From Chryseobacterium angstadtii (GTDB lineage: Bacteria; Bacteroidota; Bacteroidia; Flavobacteriales; Weeksellaceae), in NCBI RefSeq assembly GCF_001045465.1, contig NZ_LFND01000006.1:248001-312000 (forward strand): a stretch of DNA of 64,000 nucleotides. The letters run 5' to 3'. Every line of letters begins with the position of its first letter. The first letter of the stretch is position 1. Made by a program: the position numbers and the translations under genes. This document shows positions 8,757-17,489 of this stretch, one piece after another. The notes beneath the pieces were generated by a model that worked only from the letters and a program-made list of their open reading frames with translations, did not search any database and was not told the origin of the DNA.

Positions 8757-9335
8757 ATGGAAACATTAATTAAAAACATTTTGCAGCATGTCAGCTTAAG
8801 TACGGAAGAAGTTTCTATTTTTAAAAGCTTCTGGACAGAAAAAACATTGGAAAAAGGTGAATTTCTTTTGAGAAACGGAGAAATTTGCCGTTATGACAGT
8901 TATATTGTTTCAGGTGTTTTAAAAGCCTTTTGCATCAATTCCGAAAATGGAAATGAAGAGATTCTTTTTTTAGCTATTGATCATTGGTGGGCAACTGATA
9001 TCGCCAGTTTTTCCAAACAAAAGCCTTCCATTTATAATATCCAGGCTGTAGAAAAAACAAACCTTTTACAGATCAGCCATCAGTCTTTCCAAAAAATGCT
9101 GCAGGAAATTGCTTCCCTGGAAAGATACTTCAGAATTATTTTAGAAAGTTATCTGGGGACTCTTGAGAAGAGGGTTGTATTTAACAACATGTACAAAGCC
9201 GAGCAGAAATATTATGATTTCCTGGATACTTATCCTGATATTGTCTCCAGAGTTCCCCAATATTTAATTGCGTCCTATTTAGGTGTATCAGCTGAATTTA
9301 TAAGCCGAATCAGGAAAAAAAACAAATCCTCTTGA
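8757..9335 (+). CDS. Crp/Fnr-family transcriptional regulator
   Basis: The 192-residue protein has an N-terminal cyclic-nucleotide-binding-like beta-barrel (about 10-115, with GEFLLRNGEICRYDSYIVSGVLKAF) and a short C-terminal helix-turn-helix (PQYLIASYLGVSAEFISRIRKK). It belongs to the group common in Flavobacteriia, which lacks the Cys ligands of Fnr and may not bind cAMP. It lies 60 bp upstream of a flavodoxin-fold reductase gene on the same strand, a likely target. The promoter is not clear. Confidence 0.85.
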   Translation: METLIKNILQHVSLSTEEVSIFKSFWTEKTLEKGEFLLRNGEICRYDSYIVSGVLKAFCINSENGNEEILFLAIDHWWATDIASFSKQKPSIYNIQAVEKTNLLQISHQSFQKMLQEIASLERYFRIILESYLGTLEKRVVFNNMYKAEQKYYDFLDTYPDIVSRVPQYLIASYLGVSAEFISRIRKKNKSS

Positions 9336-9395
9336 ACTAGATCAATTTTTAAGGAATGAATAATCAGGAATTTTGTTGTTATAAAATTTATAATA

Positions 9396-10019
9396 ATGAA
9401 AGTATTAATTATTAACGCCAGTGTAAGAAATCAAAGGTCTTACAGCCGAAAACTCACCGAACTTTTTGTTGAAAACTGGAAAACTAAATATCCACTCGAT
9501 GTATTTACTTACAGAGAAGCAGGGATTGACAGTATCCCTAATATTAATGAACCCTGGATTGCAGGAGCGTTTAAAAAGCTGGAAGAAAGAACAGAAGAAA
9601 ACCAAAAGGCATTACAATTAAGCAATGAGCTGGTAAAAGAACTCAAAGAACACGATATCTACGTCATTGGAACACCTATGTACAACTGGTCTATTCCAAG
9701 TGGATTAAAAGCTTATATAGATCAGGTCATGAGAATCAATGAAACCTGGAAGTTCAGGTCAGGTGTTCCGGATGGTGACTATGTGGGTTTGCTCGAAAAC
9801 AAAAAAGCATTTATATTATCCGCACGTGGCGATACAGGATATGGAGAAAATGAAAAGAATGGGCACATCAATTTTCAAACCACTTATCTGAGACATATTT
9901 TCGAAATTATGGGTGTTCAAGACCTTACTGTTTTTTCATTAGACAATGAAGAATTTGGAGGTGAAGTGTTTGAAAAGTCAAAAAATAATATATTCAGAGC
10001 CATCCAATCTATTGAATAA
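9396..10019 (+). CDS. FMN-dependent NAD(P)H azoreductase/quinone reductase
   Basis: The 207-residue protein has a flavodoxin-like fold. It starts MKVLIINASVRNQRSYS (phosphate loop for FMN), contains GTPMYNWSIPSGLKAYIDQ, the AzoR motif near the isoalloxazine site, and has ARGDTGYG later. Such enzymes reduce quinones or azo compounds in the cytoplasm. It follows the Crp-like regulator gene and may be under its control. The physiological substrate is not determined by the sequence. Confidence 0.85.
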   Translation: MKVLIINASVRNQRSYSRKLTELFVENWKTKYPLDVFTYREAGIDSIPNINEPWIAGAFKKLEERTEENQKALQLSNELVKELKEHDIYVIGTPMYNWSIPSGLKAYIDQVMRINETWKFRSGVPDGDYVGLLENKKAFILSARGDTGYGENEKNGHINFQTTYLRHIFEIMGVQDLTVFSLDNEEFGGEVFEKSKNNIFRAIQSIE

Positions 10020-10054
10020 GACCGGAAAAACATTCCTTTAATCTGAATATTTTC

Positions 10055-10091
10055 AATCAGGGCACTCAGACTATACGGACATGCCCTGATT
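10055..10091. terminator. Bidirectional terminator
   Basis: AATCAGGGCA and TGCCCTGATT form a perfect 10-bp stem around a 17-nt loop. It lies between the convergent azoreductase and amt genes. Confidence 0.7.
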
Positions 10092-10106
10092 TTCATGTAG
10101 AAATAA

Positions 10107-11450
10107 TCACTTGAAATACTCCTGATGCTGAGAAAGGTCGAGTCCTTTATTTTCAGACTCTTCAGAAACCCGCAATGTAATGATGGAGTCTGTAATTTTA
10201 TATAAAAGCAGCGACCCAAAGAATGTAAAAACCGACACCAGAACAAGGGCTGCCATATGATGGGCAAAAACTTCAACACCACCGTGAAGAAGACTTGCAT
10301 TTTCTCCATGGGCAAAAACAGCGGTCAGAATCATTCCCATAATTCCTCCTACTCCATGACAGGCAAAAACATCAAGAGTATCGTCTATTTTCTTCAGAGC
10401 TTTCCAATTGACCATCAGATTAGAAACAATAGCCGCTGCAAATCCTATAAAAAGGCTTTCAGGAATCGTTACAAAACCACAGCCGGGAGTAATAGCCACA
10501 AGACCTACCACAGCTCCGATGCAGGCTCCGAGCGCGGAAACACTCCTTCCATTGATTCTATCGAAAAAAATCCAGGTCATCATCGCGGAAGCAGAAGCAA
10601 TAGTAGTAGTTCCGAAAGCCATTGCCGCAGAAGCATTCGCACTCAAAGCAGATCCTGCATTGAATCCGAACCATCCGAACCACAGCATTCCGGTTCCTAA
10701 AAGTACGTATGAGATATTGGAAGGTTCATGATGCGGATTTTTCCTGCTTCCAACCACCATGGCTCCTGCCAGAGCTGCAAAACCTGCACTCATGTGGACT
10801 ACGGTTCCTCCCGCAAAGTCTTTTATGCCGAAATATTTGTTTAAAAGTCCCTCAGGATGCCATACCATATGACAGAGAGGCGTATAGATAAAGATACTGA
10901 AAAGTACCATGAACAGGAGATATGAAATAAAACGGACCCTTTCAGCAAAAGAACCGGTAATAAGCGCCGGAGTAATAACGGCAAATTTCATCTGAAAAAG
11001 GGCAAAAAGCACAAAAGGAATGGTAGAAGCCATCATTTTATGGGGTAAGACTCCTACGCGGCTGAAAAACGGATAACTTAACGGATTTCCTATCAGTCCA
11101 TAATGTACTCCATTGATCTCAAAGCCTAAAGAATCACCAAATGACAGAGAAAATCCCACAACCACCCATAAAATAGAAATAACTCCAAGTGCAATAAAGC
11201 TTTGCAGCATAGTAGAAATTACATTTTTCCTGCCTACCATTCCTCCGTAAAAGAACGACAGTCCGGGAGTCATCAGAAGTACAAGGCCTGCCGCAGCAAG
11301 AATCCATGCCACATCTGCTCCTACGATTTTATCTTCACTCAGAAATTCTCCGGTATTGGGAAAATCAACTATCGGACTCCAAAATAATCCGCCGAATGCC
11401 ACAAGGGTAATAATTGAAAAGGAAACAATCCACTTTAAGCCAATTTTCAT
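10107..11450 (-). CDS. amt: Ammonium transporter
   Basis: Amt proteins conduct ammonium across the inner membrane. The product has about 11 transmembrane segments and family motifs FFYGGMVGRKNVISTM, the HMSAGFAALAGA pore-histidine region, WFGWFGFNAGSA and the second pore-histidine segment CHGVGGIMG. I use the ATG at 11450 (MKIGLKWIVSFS). The longer frame would need a TTG and adds eight residues without a ribosome site. No glnK/PII gene is adjacent, although amt is usually paired with one. Confidence 0.92.
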   Translation of the reverse strand: MKIGLKWIVSFSIITLVAFGGLFWSPIVDFPNTGEFLSEDKIVGADVAWILAAAGLVLLMTPGLSFFYGGMVGRKNVISTMLQSFIALGVISILWVVVGFSLSFGDSLGFEINGVHYGLIGNPLSYPFFSRVGVLPHKMMASTIPFVLFALFQMKFAVITPALITGSFAERVRFISYLLFMVLFSIFIYTPLCHMVWHPEGLLNKYFGIKDFAGGTVVHMSAGFAALAGAMVVGSRKNPHHEPSNISYVLLGTGMLWFGWFGFNAGSALSANASAAMAFGTTTIASASAMMTWIFFDRINGRSVSALGACIGAVVGLVAITPGCGFVTIPESLFIGFAAAIVSNLMVNWKALKKIDDTLDVFACHGVGGIMGMILTAVFAHGENASLLHGGVEVFAHHMAALVLVSVFTFFGSLLLYKITDSIITLRVSEESENKGLDLSQHQEYFK

Positions 11451-11560
11451 ACATTTTATATTTAACCCTATCAAAATTAAATATAAATTTTATAAAAACA
11501 CATATTTTAAGCAATTAACCCTATAAAAAAAATATGTTGGAAATAATTTTTCTTATTTTT

Positions 11561-12202
11561 TCAAGCAAATACCTCTTTCAGTATTTTGGAAACTTCTTTG
11601 TATTTTGTTGCGGGAAAAAGGTGAGTACCGCCTTTAATAATATAATCCGGCTTTGAATATTTAATAGGAAATACAATATCCTTATCTCCCAATATCTGGA
11701 TCACTCCTGGCGTTTCTTCAAATTTCCACTCGGAAACCTTTTCTACAGACCATTTCAGATAATAAGGATCTCTGACTCTGAAATATTGAAGGATCTTGGG
11801 ATTTTTCGGATCAAACAGCTTTCTGATTACGGAATATACATTGGCAGCTTTGTCATTGAACATCCCGGTAGGAAGTATTCTTGGAATTTTTGTGACCTCA
11901 CCGGTTTTTATAAATTTAGATTTTTCTTTATCCGATCTTATACTTCCCATGATCACCACTTTTTGTGCAGGTTTCAACTTATTAATTTCCTGTACCATGA
12001 TTCCGCCAAAAGAATATCCCAGCAGGCAGAATGGCTCTGAAACATCTACTTTTTCAGCCATGCGTTCAACATAGGAATGAAAGGGCTCATTTTTTTCAGG
12101 GATGAGCCAGTCTATAAAAATCAATTCGCTTTCCTCGGGAAATTCAAGTCTTTCCAACACTTTAAAATCTGCTCCAAGACCGCTTATTACATAAATTTTC
12201 AT
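11561..12202 (-). CDS. Alpha/beta hydrolase
   Basis: The 213-residue protein shows an alpha/beta-hydrolase nucleophile elbow G-Y-S-F-G-G at residues 62-67 with Ser64. A late acidic residue is in ILGDKD, and a late His is in GGTHLF near residue 192, so a full Ser-Asp-His triad is plausible. No signal peptide is seen, so it should be cytoplasmic. The substrate is unknown. It is in its own unit, separated by 110 bp from amt. Confidence 0.8.
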   Translation of the reverse strand: MKIYVISGLGADFKVLERLEFPEESELIFIDWLIPEKNEPFHSYVERMAEKVDVSEPFCLLGYSFGGIMVQEINKLKPAQKVVIMGSIRSDKEKSKFIKTGEVTKIPRILPTGMFNDKAANVYSVIRKLFDPKNPKILQYFRVRDPYYLKWSVEKVSEWKFEETPGVIQILGDKDIVFPIKYSKPDYIIKGGTHLFPATKYKEVSKILKEVFA

Positions 12203-12528
12203 AGGACTAATTTAGGAAAAACGATGGAGATTAAATTGAAATTGTATATTATTTTTAAGCTGTTAAGAAGGCTTTTTCTTTAACGCAAAGGTAGAAAGAT
12301 AATGCGCTTGAGTTTTAAGGCGTGACTGCGTCACAGACTAAGCATGCGCTTTATTCACATGCTTCATCGAATCAATTTTAATTGATTTCTTCTTTATTTC
12401 TTTAAAGTACAACATAATAATATTCAAACTTTGCATAAAAAAATAATCATCCTACATGAATGTAAGAGCACAAAAAAATGGACAGTTTATAAAAACCGCC
12501 CATTGTAATATTTGATAGTCTATTTTAC
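12203..12528. other. Intergenic gap, no gene seen
   Basis: This 326-bp gap holds a short imperfect dyad (AAGCATG...CATGCTT) at about 12340-12365 and, near 12470-12500, an imperfect hairpin that could terminate the minus-strand YceI gene. I see no gene. Confidence 0.4.
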
Positions 12529-13158
12529 TTATTTCTTTTTCTTAACAGGAACTCTGTTGTCGTTGTCCAGTTTTTCTGTAGACACTCTGAACTGGAAATC
12601 CATTTCATTCTTGATGAAGTAATCTTTCAGAGAAGACTGGTAGAACACTTTAAAATCTCTTCTATTCAATGAGAACTTCGCAGATTCTATAACTACTGTA
12701 AACTGGGTTACATACGCATTTGCAGGGAAAGAAATTGTCTTTCTTACTCCTTTAATAGTAATATCCCCATAAATGGTTGAATTATACTCACTGTTTGCTA
12801 GAGGAATAATCTTGGTTAAGTGGAATTTCGCAATCGGAAATTTCTTAACTTCAAAGAAGTTGGTACTTTTCAGTTCGTTGGTAAGCTTGATCTGATCTTC
12901 CTCTGAAACATCTCCCGCCATCATACTTCTCATATCTATAATAAACTCTCCGTCTACCAGAACCGTTTTATCAAAATTGAATTTTCCGCTTTTCAGCTTT
13001 ACGGTACCTGAGTGCGAAGAAGCTTCAGTTTTTACAACTTTATATCCCCACCACCTGATCTCTGATGAAGTCACTTTTGAAACTTTATCAAATTTCTTTT
13101 GAGCAGAAACAAATGACATGCTCGCGCACACCATAGCAAACAATAGTAATCTTTTCAT
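12529..13158 (-). CDS. YceI-family protein, paralogue 1
   Basis: The 209-residue protein starts with a signal peptide ending SFVSAQ. YceI proteins are lipocalin-like beta-barrels that bind polyisoprenoid or amphiphilic lipids in the periplasm. It has the family features SEIRWWGYKVVKTEASSHSGTVKL, a KFP segment and a C-terminal strand region (SAKFSLNRRDFKVFYQSS). It is a close paralogue of the next upstream gene and ends with a basic VPVKKKK tail that the paralogue lacks. A terminator between the two suggests separate transcripts. Confidence 0.85.
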   Translation of the reverse strand: MKRLLLFAMVCASMSFVSAQKKFDKVSKVTSSEIRWWGYKVVKTEASSHSGTVKLKSGKFNFDKTVLVDGEFIIDMRSMMAGDVSEEDQIKLTNELKSTNFFEVKKFPIAKFHLTKIIPLANSEYNSTIYGDITIKGVRKTISFPANAYVTQFTVVIESAKFSLNRRDFKVFYQSSLKDYFIKNEMDFQFRVSTEKLDNDNRVPVKKKK

Positions 13159-13190
13159 TCTTTTTTATTTACAATTCAACAAAAATAAAA

Positions 13191-13215
13191 AAAAGTGTAG
13201 AACTTCTACACTTTT
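13191..13215. terminator. Terminator between the YceI genes
   Basis: AAAAGTGTAG and CTACACTTTT form a 10-bp stem around AACTT, flanked by A and T runs. It should terminate the upstream minus-strand YceI gene. Confidence 0.75.
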
Positions 13216-13236
13216 AATAACCTTTTTTTGATTAAA

Positions 13237-13803
13237 TTATTTAGCAGTTACTTTTACAAGCATTTCGATATCATCTTTCACAAAAACATCCTGCATTGTA
13301 GACTTGTAAGCAACGTCAAATTTTTGTCTGTCGAAAGAGAATTTTTCAGAAACCAAACTTACTACTCCTTTGCTGTATGCAATCTTTGCAGGGAAAGTAA
13401 TAGGGCTTGTTTTCCCTTTAACGGTAAGGTTTCCTGTTACTAAAGAATTGTAGATCTTATCGCTGTTTTTCTTTACAGAAGTAATTACGAAAGTAGCGGT
13501 AGGGAATTTTTCAACTTCAAAGAAGTCACCGTTTTTAAGGTGTCCGTTCAGTTTTTGCTGATATTCTCCGGAAAGGTCTGTTGCGTTGATAGAAGTCATA
13601 TCCAATACAAAACTTCCTCCTACAAGATTATTTCCTTTCATGACCATATCTCCTGATTTTACTTTTACAGTTCCATCGTGAGAGCTTGCCTCAGATTTTG
13701 CTACTTTGTATCCCCACCAGTGAACATCAGACGCTACTACTTTCTTGGACTGTCCGAATGCAAGGCCGCTGGCCAAAACTGCTAATAAGAATATTTTTTT
13801 CAT
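13237..13803 (-). CDS. YceI-family protein, paralogue 2
   Basis: The 188-residue protein carries a signal peptide ending GLAFGQ and the YceI lipocalin-like domain (SDVHWWGYKVAKSEASSHDGTVKVKSG, then FEVEKFPTATFVIT). Much of the N-terminal half matches the neighbouring paralogue, so the pair arose by tandem duplication. Its likely role is periplasmic lipid or isoprenoid binding; the ligand is unknown. A minus-strand -7 element lies about 30 bp upstream of the ATG. Confidence 0.87.
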   Translation of the reverse strand: MKKIFLLAVLASGLAFGQSKKVVASDVHWWGYKVAKSEASSHDGTVKVKSGDMVMKGNNLVGGSFVLDMTSINATDLSGEYQQKLNGHLKNGDFFEVEKFPTATFVITSVKKNSDKIYNSLVTGNLTVKGKTSPITFPAKIAYSKGVVSLVSEKFSFDRQKFDVAYKSTMQDVFVKDDIEMLVKVTAK

Positions 13804-13834
13804 TTGAATAAAATTGTTTACTTGTTTAACGGTG

Positions 13835-13842
13835 CAAATGTA
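13835..13842 (-). promoter_or_regulatory. -7 promoter element of yceI paralogue 2
   Basis: TACATTTG on the minus strand is a full match to TAnnTTTG, about 30 bp before the ATG at 13803. No clear -33 element was found. Confidence 0.5.
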
Positions 13843-13918
13843 ACCAACTTATCTGATAGATTTCGTTGATGTATATCAATAAAATTAATTATTTTTATGA
13901 ATAATATCATCCCATAAA

Positions 13919-13943
13919 AAAACTCCGAAAGCTTCGGAGTTTT
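13919..13943. terminator. Terminator after glk
   Basis: AAAACTCCGAA and TTCGGAGTTTT form an 11-bp stem with a 3-nt loop, immediately downstream of the minus-strand glucokinase gene. Confidence 0.85.
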
Positions 13944-13948
13944 GTATT

Positions 13949-14998
13949 TTAATTTTGATAGTAAGCGGTGTACAGTGCAGCTCCTTTTAAGGCTGTATGA
14001 TTCTGTTTGATCAGATAAATCGGGGTATGTCTAAGCATTTCCTCCATCTTATCGCTGATCTTAAATTTCTCATAGAATTTTCCTTTATCTATGTACTCAC
14101 GGATCGTCTGCGGAATATCACCTGAAATTAAAAGACCTCCTGTCGCTTTAAGTTTCAGAGTCAGGTTATTGGCTTCTCTTGCCAGGAATTCCAGGAAGGT
14201 ATCCAAAGCAATTTTACAGATCATCACATCTTCTTCTACAGCGGCTTTGTAAAGTTCTTCTACAAAATTACCTCCTGAAAGGCGTTCTGCCAGCCATTCA
14301 GGCTCCGGATGTCTTTTTACATCTCTTAAAAACCGGTAGATATTGAAAAGTCCCGTTTTAGAAAGTACATTTTCCCAGCTTACAATACCGTAGATATTGT
14401 TCAGGAACTGATAGAATTCTACTTCTACATTTGTTCTTGGTGAGAATTCCGAATGTCCGCCTTCCGTTGCAAAAGGTCTCAGATATTTTCCGTCGAAGAA
14501 ATATCCGGCTTCTCCCAATCCGTTTCCGGGAGCCAGGATAGCTACATTTCCTTTTTCAAGGTGTCCGCTGGTGTAGATAGGATCTAAGTCGTCATCTTCC
14601 AAAAGCGCCATTCCATAAGCAGAAGCTTCCAGGTCGTTCAGCATATCTCCTTTTTGGAAACCGAAATCTCTGGTGTAATCCTCAATATTCAGATTCCAAC
14701 CTAATCTTACGGGGCTACTTTTCCCTTCAATTACAGGTCCCGGTACAGCCATTGCGAGACGTTGTATATTCTCAAGCTGATTGTCCTTCATGAATTTTTC
14801 CAGTATTTCAGAAAATGAATTATAGCTTTTAGTCTTATATTCATTCTGAATTTTTATCTCAAGACCTCCGTTACCGGAAACAAAATAGCCTAGGATAGTT
14901 ATATCTTCACGGAGGCTGGCTCCAATGATAGTAACGTGATCATTATTACTGTTCTCTACTCCTGGTAAATAAAGCGGAAATTTTGGATTCAAAATCAT
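13949..14998 (-). CDS. glk: Glucokinase (Glk family)
   Basis: Glk phosphorylates glucose to glucose-6-phosphate with ATP. The product has MAVPGPV, DLEASAYG (catalytic-domain region), APGNGLGEAGYFFDG and the TEGGHSEFSPR glucose-binding segment. This places it in the Glk family rather than ROK, since the ROK CxxC zinc motif is absent. I begin at the ATG at 14998, preceded by a GAGG ribosome site; the longer frame adds only six residues. It is a single-gene unit with its own terminator. Confidence 0.85.
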   Translation of the reverse strand: MILNPKFPLYLPGVENSNNDHVTIIGASLREDITILGYFVSGNGGLEIKIQNEYKTKSYNSFSEILEKFMKDNQLENIQRLAMAVPGPVIEGKSSPVRLGWNLNIEDYTRDFGFQKGDMLNDLEASAYGMALLEDDDLDPIYTSGHLEKGNVAILAPGNGLGEAGYFFDGKYLRPFATEGGHSEFSPRTNVEVEFYQFLNNIYGIVSWENVLSKTGLFNIYRFLRDVKRHPEPEWLAERLSGGNFVEELYKAAVEEDVMICKIALDTFLEFLAREANNLTLKLKATGGLLISGDIPQTIREYIDKGKFYEKFKISDKMEEMLRHTPIYLIKQNHTALKGAALYTAYYQN

Positions 14999-15055
14999 AA
15001 CCTCAAATTTTATCAAATATAATAATAGTTTTCGTAAATACTACAGGGAAGCAAA

Positions 15056-15083
15056 AAACCTTTCTATTTTCATAAAAAGGTTT
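15056..15083. terminator. Terminator after the outer-membrane protein gene
   Basis: AAACCTTT and AAAGGTTT form a stem with a 12-nt loop within A and T runs, downstream of the minus-strand gene at 15113-15676. Confidence 0.6.
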
Positions 15084-15112
15084 GGCTAATAATTGTTTAT
15101 ATAAAAATCTAA

Positions 15113-15676
15113 CTACTTTCCTAATGGAATATTGTACCCGAATCCTACTCCGATGTTCCCCACATTATAGTCCTGTCCGGCAATATCGCCTTTATCTCCT
15201 ACAAAAACCTTCTGGTATTGTACGAAGAAATTCCAGTCTCTGTTGTGATATCCGATTTCAGGCTTGATGTAGAAACCTCCGTCCGGTCTGTTCGCAGAAC
15301 TGTTGGAAGCTACTTTTTCATCTCCTACAAGGAAACCGTATCCTAAGTCTGTTCCAAAATAGAAACCGGTTTGTTTAGGGTAAATTCTGATTAAAGCTCC
15401 TACAGGAATTACACCTACATCATTGTTATCATAACCGTTGTTACTTTTTCCGAAATAATGAGTATATCCTGTTGCAATACCTAATCCAAAACCTGGAGTG
15501 ATCAAATTCTGATAAGATACATCTACACCTGCAGCTGCAGAAAGGTTATCAGCAGGAACTGCCAAACCAACATTTGCACCTACTTTGATCATATTATTCA
15601 TTTTTGAGCTCTGTGCGCTTGCGATACCTGCTGTAAAGATTCCAGCTAATAATATGGCCTGTTTTAACATTTTCAT
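15113..15676 (-). CDS. Outer-membrane beta-barrel protein (porin-family)
   Basis: From the ATG at 15676 the product has a signal peptide ending AGIASAQ. Alternating hydrophobic/aromatic strands follow and the chain ends GVGFGYNIPLGK, typical of an eight-stranded OmpW/OmpA-like barrel. The frame extends 20 codons upstream, but the signal peptide fixes the start here. Function cannot be inferred beyond an outer-membrane location. Confidence 0.75.
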   Translation of the reverse strand: MKMLKQAILLAGIFTAGIASAQSSKMNNMIKVGANVGLAVPADNLSAAAGVDVSYQNLITPGFGLGIATGYTHYFGKSNNGYDNNDVGVIPVGALIRIYPKQTGFYFGTDLGYGFLVGDEKVASNSSANRPDGGFYIKPEIGYHNRDWNFFVQYQKVFVGDKGDIAGQDYNVGNIGVGFGYNIPLGK

Positions 15677-15919
15677 AACTCTAATTTTAAATTTTACTAA
15701 TGCAATAGGCTGTAAAAATCGTGCCAAGGGAAGCATTCTGACAGATTTTAACGTTCATACATATCATAAATACATGATTATCAATATGTTAATTTATCTT
15801 AAAATTAAATGATTGTTTAAGTTAAATCTTTAAAAAAAGAGACGATATTAAGAATTTTTAACCCTTTCTCATTTTAACCTTTTCGATTATGCAGGATCAA
15901 AAAACTAAATTCACCTAGC

Positions 15920-17299
15920 ATGGCCGATTCACTATTAAATAATAAGCATCTTCTATGGCGTGCCGGTTTCGGAACCGGGATCAACCAGATTGAGGATCTG
16001 AAAAACAAAGAGATAAAAACGCTGGTCAATGAGTTATTCAGAGAAGGAACCTTTACTGAAATCAATTATGATACTCCGGACGTTCCTGTTTCAGATAATA
16101 TGATGGACAGCAGAACACCTGCTGAAAAGAAGAAAGAAATGCAGCGGATCATCAGAGAACAAAACAACGAACTGAACCTTAACTTCCTCAATCAGATGGT
16201 GAACAGTAAGGAACAGATGAGGGAAAAGATGGCATTTTTCTGGCACGGTCATTTTGCTTCGAGGGTGAATAATTCAAAATTCAGTAAACAGCTTCTCAAT
16301 ACCATCAGAAAGCACGCTCTGGGAAATTTTAAGGACCTTCTCTTTGAGGTAAGCCAGTCCCCCGCCATGTTGAATTTCCTGAATAATCAACAAAATAAGA
16401 AAGATCATCCCAACGAAAACTTTGCCCGTGAAGTCATGGAATTATTTACTATGGGAAGAGGAAACTATACCGAAAAAGACATCAGGGAAAGTGCAAGAGC
16501 TTTTACAGGATGGGGCTATGACAAAGAAGGCAATTTCCGGGAAAGAAAAAACCTGCATGACACCGGAACGAAAACATTTCTGGGGAAAACAGGAAACTTC
16601 ACAGGAACCGATATTTTAGATATTATTCTTGAACAGAAAGCCACCGCTACATTCATAACCACTAAAATATACAGATTCTTCGTCAATGAAAATGTGGATC
16701 AAGCTATTGTAGAACAGTTAAGTACCGGGTTTCACCGTTCCGGATATGATATCAGGAAACTCATGACCGATATATTCTCAAGCTCGTGGTTCTATGATAA
16801 AAAAAATATGGGCAACAGAATAAAATCCCCGATAGAACTGATGACCGGAATTATGCGGATGCTTCCCATGAACATTCAGAATCCGGAAAATCTCATTGTC
16901 TATCAGAAACTGCTGGGACAGATGCTTCTTTATCCCCCGAATGTAGCAGGATGGCCCAATGGAAAATCATGGATAGACAGTTCTACCTTGATGCTCAGAT
17001 TGCAGATTCCACAGATCTGGTCCGGATTGCGGCCTTTGGAATATAATCCGCGGGAAGATGATGATATCGATATGGGTATGAAATCCCGTGAAACAGCTTT
17101 AAACAAATCATTTAAGAACCCCAATATTACAATCGACTGGAACAGGCTTGAAAAGGTCTTTGCCGATAAAAACTGTGAAGATTATCTGATTCAAAATACA
17201 AAAACATTAGATATGAACTCTGTTAAAGGGTTTTCGGATAAGAGTATAAAGATGAATATTATTAATCTGATGTCTACGCCGGAATACCAGTTGTGTTAG
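15920..17299 (+). CDS. DUF1800 domain protein
   Basis: The 459-residue protein has family motifs NHLLWRAGFGT-like near the start, MAFFWHGHF, NENFAREVMELFTMGRGNYTEKDIRESARAFTGW and later PPNVAGWPNGKSWIDSS. DUF1800 proteins almost always occur beside a DUF1501 protein, as here (190 bp downstream). Their role is unknown; they have been suggested to act in an exported or cell-surface process. No signal peptide is visible. Confidence 0.88.
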   Translation: MADSLLNNKHLLWRAGFGTGINQIEDLKNKEIKTLVNELFREGTFTEINYDTPDVPVSDNMMDSRTPAEKKKEMQRIIREQNNELNLNFLNQMVNSKEQMREKMAFFWHGHFASRVNNSKFSKQLLNTIRKHALGNFKDLLFEVSQSPAMLNFLNNQQNKKDHPNENFAREVMELFTMGRGNYTEKDIRESARAFTGWGYDKEGNFRERKNLHDTGTKTFLGKTGNFTGTDILDIILEQKATATFITTKIYRFFVNENVDQAIVEQLSTGFHRSGYDIRKLMTDIFSSSWFYDKKNMGNRIKSPIELMTGIMRMLPMNIQNPENLIVYQKLLGQMLLYPPNVAGWPNGKSWIDSSTLMLRLQIPQIWSGLRPLEYNPREDDDIDMGMKSRETALNKSFKNPNITIDWNRLEKVFADKNCEDYLIQNTKTLDMNSVKGFSDKSIKMNIINLMSTPEYQLC

Positions 17300-17489
17300 G
17301 TGATAGATGATAGGTAGCAGGTGATAGGTGGCAGGTAATTTTGATCGGCGCTTAGCTTTGCAGTCTTTTGATCTCTTATTTTTTTGTTTTAAAACATTAA
17401 TCCAAAATACCAACCATCATTCAATCAATATCCAACCCCGCGCACCCCGCATCACGTAACCCGAAACCCACAACCAAACACCTAAAATT
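17300..17489. repeat. Word-repeat intergenic segment
   Basis: Repeats of GATAGGTAGCAGGT/GATAGGTGGCAGGT occupy about 17300-17338. CCCCGCGCACCCCGCATCACG-like words follow near 17435-17470. Similar words recur at about 4365-4392, 18720, 26650, 37540 and 48280. No gene is seen. Confidence 0.5.

Noticed and set aside
10257..10731. Two Ser/Lys-rich frames inside amt on the opposite strand
   Set aside because: They are shadows of the amt gene with unnatural composition (SSDAGSERGNTPS-like).
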